From contig NZ_JADLQQ010000002.1 of assembly GCF_015477765.1 (NCBI RefSeq), forward strand, positions 310,001-374,000: a stretch of 64,000 nucleotides of DNA. The letters are read 5' to 3'. The notes under the pieces are model-generated. The model saw nothing but the letters and a program-made list of their open reading frames with translations. It had not been told where the DNA came from and did not search any database. This DNA is from Nocardia transvalensis (GTDB lineage: Bacteria > Actinomycetota > Actinomycetes > Mycobacteriales > Mycobacteriaceae). The translations under genes and the position numbers were made by a program. Shown here one piece after another: positions 60,822-64,000 of the stretch (positions are counted from its first letter, which is position 1; each line of letters starts with the position of its first letter).

Positions 60822-61760
60822 GTGACGAAACTGCCGCAGTACGCGGCAATGCTGGCGGTGGCCGGTGGCCTCCCCGGTGATACCGACCGCTGGGCCTACG
60901 AGGTGAAGTTCGACGGGATCCGGGCCATCGGCTACATCGACCGCGATCTGCGCCTGGTCTCTCGAAATGGCAACACCATCACCGCGGCCTGGCCCGAACT
61001 CGCCGACCTCGCTCCCGCACGGCCCCGGTTCGTCGTCGACGGCGAAATCGTCGCCTTCTCCGCCGACGGCAGGACCTCGTTCAAGGCGCTGCAACCGCGG
61101 ATGCACCAGCGCAATGCGGCGACGATCCGCTCCCTGGCCGGCTCGGTGCCGGCCACCTACATGATCTTCGACCTACTCCACATCGGCGACCGCTCCCTGA
61201 TCGACCTGCCCTACGAGCAACGGCGGCAACTACTCGAGCGGCTCGGTCTCCAAGGGCCGCACTGGCAGGTGCCGCCGCGACTGAACGGCTCCGGTGCCGA
61301 CGTGCTCGCCCAGTCCGCGCGGCTCGGGCTCGAAGGCATCATCTGCAAACGCCTCGACAGCCCCTACCTGCCGGGACGCCGCAGCCCGCTGTGGACCAAG
61401 GTCAAGAACGTCAACGACCAGGAGATCGTCATCGTCGGTTGGCGGCCCGGGACCGGCCGCCGCGCGGGCCATATCGGCTCACTGCTCATGGCCGTCCACG
61501 ACGATTCCGGAAAGCTGGTCTACATCGGCAACGTCGGCACCGGATTCACCCGGGCGATGCTCGCCGACCTGAAGGCGAGACTGCAACCGCTGCAACGCCG
61601 CACCCCCACCGTCGAGGCCGATGTCAGGGACGCGGTGTGGGTCGAACCCGAACTGGTCGGCGAGGTCTCCTTCACCGAATGGACCGGAGACGGCCGACTC
61701 CGGCACCCGTCCTGGCGCGGGCTGCGCCCCGACAAGGCCCCGCGCGATGTGAAGCGGTGA
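60822..61760 (+). CDS. ATP-dependent DNA ligase, LigD-ligase type
   Basis: 312 residues from GTG 60822. Motif I is YEVKFDGIR with Lys29; then DGEIVAFSADGRTSFKALQ (motif III region), MIFDLLHIGDRSL, GLEGIICKRLDSPY (motif IV) and LWTKVKNVNDQEIVIVGW (motif V). An OB domain ends at EFTEW-like VSFTEWTGDGRLRHPSW, as in LigD ligase domains. It has no polymerase or nuclease domain. It is the second ATP-dependent ligase in the window; neither has a Ku gene beside it. A six-codon ORF (ATG 60805 to TGA 60825) overlaps its start. Confidence 0.9.
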   Translation: MTKLPQYAAMLAVAGGLPGDTDRWAYEVKFDGIRAIGYIDRDLRLVSRNGNTITAAWPELADLAPARPRFVVDGEIVAFSADGRTSFKALQPRMHQRNAATIRSLAGSVPATYMIFDLLHIGDRSLIDLPYEQRRQLLERLGLQGPHWQVPPRLNGSGADVLAQSARLGLEGIICKRLDSPYLPGRRSPLWTKVKNVNDQEIVIVGWRPGTGRRAGHIGSLLMAVHDDSGKLVYIGNVGTGFTRAMLADLKARLQPLQRRTPTVEADVRDAVWVEPELVGEVSFTEWTGDGRLRHPSWRGLRPDKAPRDVKR

Positions 61761-61773
61761 TCTCTGCATCGAA

Positions 61774-61790
61774 TGCCACAGAATGTGGCA
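61774..61790. promoter_or_regulatory. TGCCACA-GAA-TGTGGCA palindrome before the AraC gene
   Basis: Perfect 7-3-7 inverted repeat whose end is 11 bases from the araC-type GTG start, right after the ligase stop codon. It is placed like an autoregulatory operator; a terminator of the ligase gene is the alternative, though the stem is A/C-mixed and has no T-tract. Confidence 0.5.
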
Positions 61791-61801
61791 CGATTCCGTA
61801 G

Positions 61802-62251
<450 letters not shown>

Positions 62252-62256
62252 CCGCC

Positions 62257-62295
62257 ATGGACATCACGAGCTTCGCGCAGTGGGAGAAACGATGA
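62257..62295 (+). pseudogene. 12-codon ORF, possible remnant of a deleted VOC-family gene
   Basis: ATG 62257 to TGA 62293-62295 encodes MDITSFAQWEKR, and its stop overlaps the ATG of the UvrA-like gene (ATGA). In related loci of the AraC / glyoxalase-like VOC / UvrA-like order, VOC proteins often begin with M-(D/E)-I-T. The ORF could be the joined first and last codons of such a gene after an in-frame deletion. This is inference; the overlap and the short frame are what is seen. Confidence 0.35.
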
Positions 62296-64000
62296 GCACG
62301 ACCACGAAGGCCGACCCGCAGTTGCCCGCACTGCACGCTGCCGACAGCCACGACATGATCCGCGTGCACGGCGCGCGCGAGAACAATCTGAAGGACGTCA
62401 GCATCGAGATCCCCAAGCGCCGAGTGACGGTGTTCACCGGCGTGTCCGGTTCGGGCAAGAGCTCGCTGGTGTTCGACACGATCGCCGCGGAGTCACAGCG
62501 GATGATCAACGAGACCTACAGCGCCTTCGTCCAGGGCTTCATGCCGACCCTGGCGCGCCCGGAGGTCGATGTCCTCGACGGGCTGACGACCGCGATCATC
62601 GTGGACCAGCAGCGGATGGGATCGGACCCCCGCTCCACGGTCGGCACCGCCACCGACGCCAACGCGATGCTGCGCATCCTGTTCAGCCGACTCGGGAAGC
62701 CGCACATCGGCTCCCCCCAGGCGTTCTCCTTCAACGTCGCCTCGATCAGCGGAGCGGGTGCGGTGACGGTGGAGAAGGGCGGCAAGCAGGTGCGGGAACG
62801 CCGTAGCTTCTCGATCACCGGCGGCCAGTGCCCGCGCTGCGAGGGCCGCGGCTCGGTTTCCGATTTCGACCTGACCGCCCTGTACGACGACAGCAAGTCG
62901 CTCAACGAGGGGGCGCTGCTGATCCCCAACTACACCGGGGACAGCTGGTACGGCACCATCTTCCGGAAGTCGGGCTTCCTCGACCCGGACAAGCCGATCC
63001 GCAAATACACCAAGCGCGAGATGAACGATCTGCTCTACAAAGAGCAGACCAGGATCAAGGTCGAGGGTGTCAACGTCTGGTACGAGGGGTTGATCCCGCG
63101 AATCCAGAAATCGATGCTGTCCAAGGACCGGGAGGCGATGCAGCCGCACATCCGGGCGTTCGTGGACCGGGCGATCACGTTCACCATCTGCCCCGAGTGC
63201 GACGGCACCCGGCTCAGCGAGCTCGCGCGGTCGTCGAAGATCGAGAAGGTCAGCATCGCCGACGCCTGCGCGATGCAGATCAGCGACCTGGCCGAATGGA
63301 TTCGCGGTCTCGACGAGCCATCGGTGGCGCCGCTGCTCGCCAAGCTGACGTACACGCTCGACTCGTTCGTGGAGATCGGGTTGGGCTACCTCTCGCTCGA
63401 CCGGTCGTCGGGCACGCTGTCGGGCGGCGAGGCGCAGCGGATCAAGATGATCCGCCACCTCGGCTCGTCGCTGACCGACGTCACCTACGTCTTCGACGAG
63501 CCGACCATCGGAATGCACCCGCACGATATCCAGCGGATGAACGGCCTGCTGCTGCGGTTGCGGGACAAGGGCAACACGGTGCTCGTCGTGGAGCACAAGC
63601 CGGAGACGATCGTGATCGCCGACCACGTCGTCGATCTCGGCCCCGGTGCCGGGACGGCGGGCGGCACCGTCTGCTACGAGGGCACCGTCGACGGCCTGCG
63701 GGCCAGTGGCACCGTCACCGGCCGCCACTTCGACGACCGGGCCGCGCTGAAGGACGCGGTGCGCAAACCCAAGGGTGCGTTGAAGATTCGCGGCGCGACG
63801 GCGAACAACCTCCAGAATGTCGACGTGGACGTCCCGCTCGGGGTGCTCTGCGTGGTCACCGGCGTCGCCGGTTCCGGCAAGAGCTCGCTGATCCACGGTT
63901 CCATCCCCGCACCGGAGGGTGTCGTGTCGGTCGACCAGACACCCATCCGCGGCTCGCGACGCAGCAACCCGGCCACCTACACCGGGCTGCTCGAGCCGAT
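62292..64000 (+). CDS. UvrA-like ABC ATPase (excinuclease subunit A paralog), 5' part
   Basis: Frame open from ATG 62292 to the window edge: 569 codons, C-terminus missing. It has the UvrA plan: Walker A GVSGSGKSS (50-58), zinc-module pairs CPRCEGRG and CPECDGTR, the ABC signature LSGGEAQRIKMIRHLG, Walker B TYVFDEPTIGMHP, and a second Walker A GVAGSGKSS near residue 529. The first half lacks the long UvrB-binding insert of true UvrA (the interval from Walker A to the first zinc pair is short), so this is the smaller UvrA-like class linked with drug self-resistance and damage tolerance. It starts inside the stop of the 12-codon ORF, behind the AraC gene. Confidence 0.9.
   Translation, partial: MSTTTKADPQLPALHAADSHDMIRVHGARENNLKDVSIEIPKRRVTVFTGVSGSGKSSLVFDTIAAESQRMINETYSAFVQGFMPTLARPEVDVLDGLTTAIIVDQQRMGSDPRSTVGTATDANAMLRILFSRLGKPHIGSPQAFSFNVASISGAGAVTVEKGGKQVRERRSFSITGGQCPRCEGRGSVSDFDLTALYDDSKSLNEGALLIPNYTGDSWYGTIFRKSGFLDPDKPIRKYTKREMNDLLYKEQTRIKVEGVNVWYEGLIPRIQKSMLSKDREAMQPHIRAFVDRAITFTICPECDGTRLSELARSSKIEKVSIADACAMQISDLAEWIRGLDEPSVAPLLAKLTYTLDSFVEIGLGYLSLDRSSGTLSGGEAQRIKMIRHLGSSLTDVTYVFDEPTIGMHPHDIQRMNGLLLRLRDKGNTVLVVEHKPETIVIADHVVDLGPGAGTAGGTVCYEGTVDGLRASGTVTGRHFDDRAALKDAVRKPKGALKIRGATANNLQNVDVDVPLGVLCVVTGVAGSGKSSLIHGSIPAPEGVVSVDQTPIRGSRRSNPATYTGLLEP

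Noticed and set aside
60805..60825. Six-codon ORF overlapping the ligase start as an upstream regulator
   Set aside because: Too short to judge, with no distinctive residues; mentioned only within the ligase entry.

Overview
The window is about 70% G+C, uses many GTG and some TTG starts, and carries a gene set typical of mycolic-acid actinobacteria: a type II NADH dehydrogenase near ureD, a MymA/EthA-type Baeyer-Villiger monooxygenase, a CYP136-like P450, a Prim-PolC/LigC pair, a ChoD-type oxidase, RecBCD and LCP cell-wall proteins. A Nocardia-like chromosome is the best fit. This rests on gene content and protein resemblance only. It looks like ordinary chromosome: I saw no insertion sequence, prophage, CRISPR array, tRNA or rRNA.

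Layout. 1-8 kb: the end of ureD, a G-rich minisatellite, a secreted hydrolase-like protein without its nucleophile serine, a glycine-zipper secreted protein, ndh, a divergent TetR/P450 pair and a secreted beta-lactamase-fold protein. 8.2-17.8 kb: a recC-recB-recD operon marked by three different tandem duplications. These are a 27-bp repeat inside recC, a 114-bp repeat that gives RecB about 235 extra N-terminal residues, and a 134-bp duplication of the recB/recD junction that leaves a 45-codon ghost of the recD start. 17.8-22.6 kb: a Baeyer-Villiger monooxygenase, then a TetR gene divergent from an aldehyde dehydrogenase and short-chain dehydrogenase, with a tandem palindromic operator between. 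22.6-31.7 kb: Prim-PolC and LigC overlapping by 4 bp, a cold-shock protein, an NfeD-like/SPFH pair, a secreted tripeptidyl-peptidase-like lipoprotein, a drug exporter, small genes and a hydrolase.

31.9-43.4 kb: a DHA2 exporter with its divergent TetR, then an operon on the minus strand made of a putative acidic/proline-rich leader peptide, an MgtC-family membrane protein, a fused double permease and an ATPase. A TetR, a Na+/H+ antiporter fused to a UBP zinc finger, an orphan SEDS protein and small proteins follow. 43.4-48.7 kb: four fully overlapping genes on the minus strand (cysteine-desulfurase-like enzyme, HMA-domain protein of unknown function, Y4yA/SbnH-like decarboxylase, cysteine-synthase/rhodanese fusion). 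They look like an uncharacterised sulfur or metallophore-type pathway. 48.8-57.2 kb: flavin-oxidase-fold protein, kinase-like phosphotransferase, DUF2599 lipoprotein, double TerD protein, a HAD-like protein with an altered nucleophile, a ChoD-type oxidase and a secreted CocE-type hydrolase with a divergent TetR. 57.3-64 kb: an LCP ligase, a LexA-family protein, a conserved unknown, an ATP-dependent DNA ligase, an AraC regulator, a 12-codon gene remnant and the start of a UvrA-like ABC protein that runs off the window.

The two regions most likely to hold undescribed biology are the leader-mgtC-ABC operon (34.1-38.1 kb) and the four-gene PLP/sulfur operon (43.4-48.7 kb). The recBCD duplications are the most striking structural feature.
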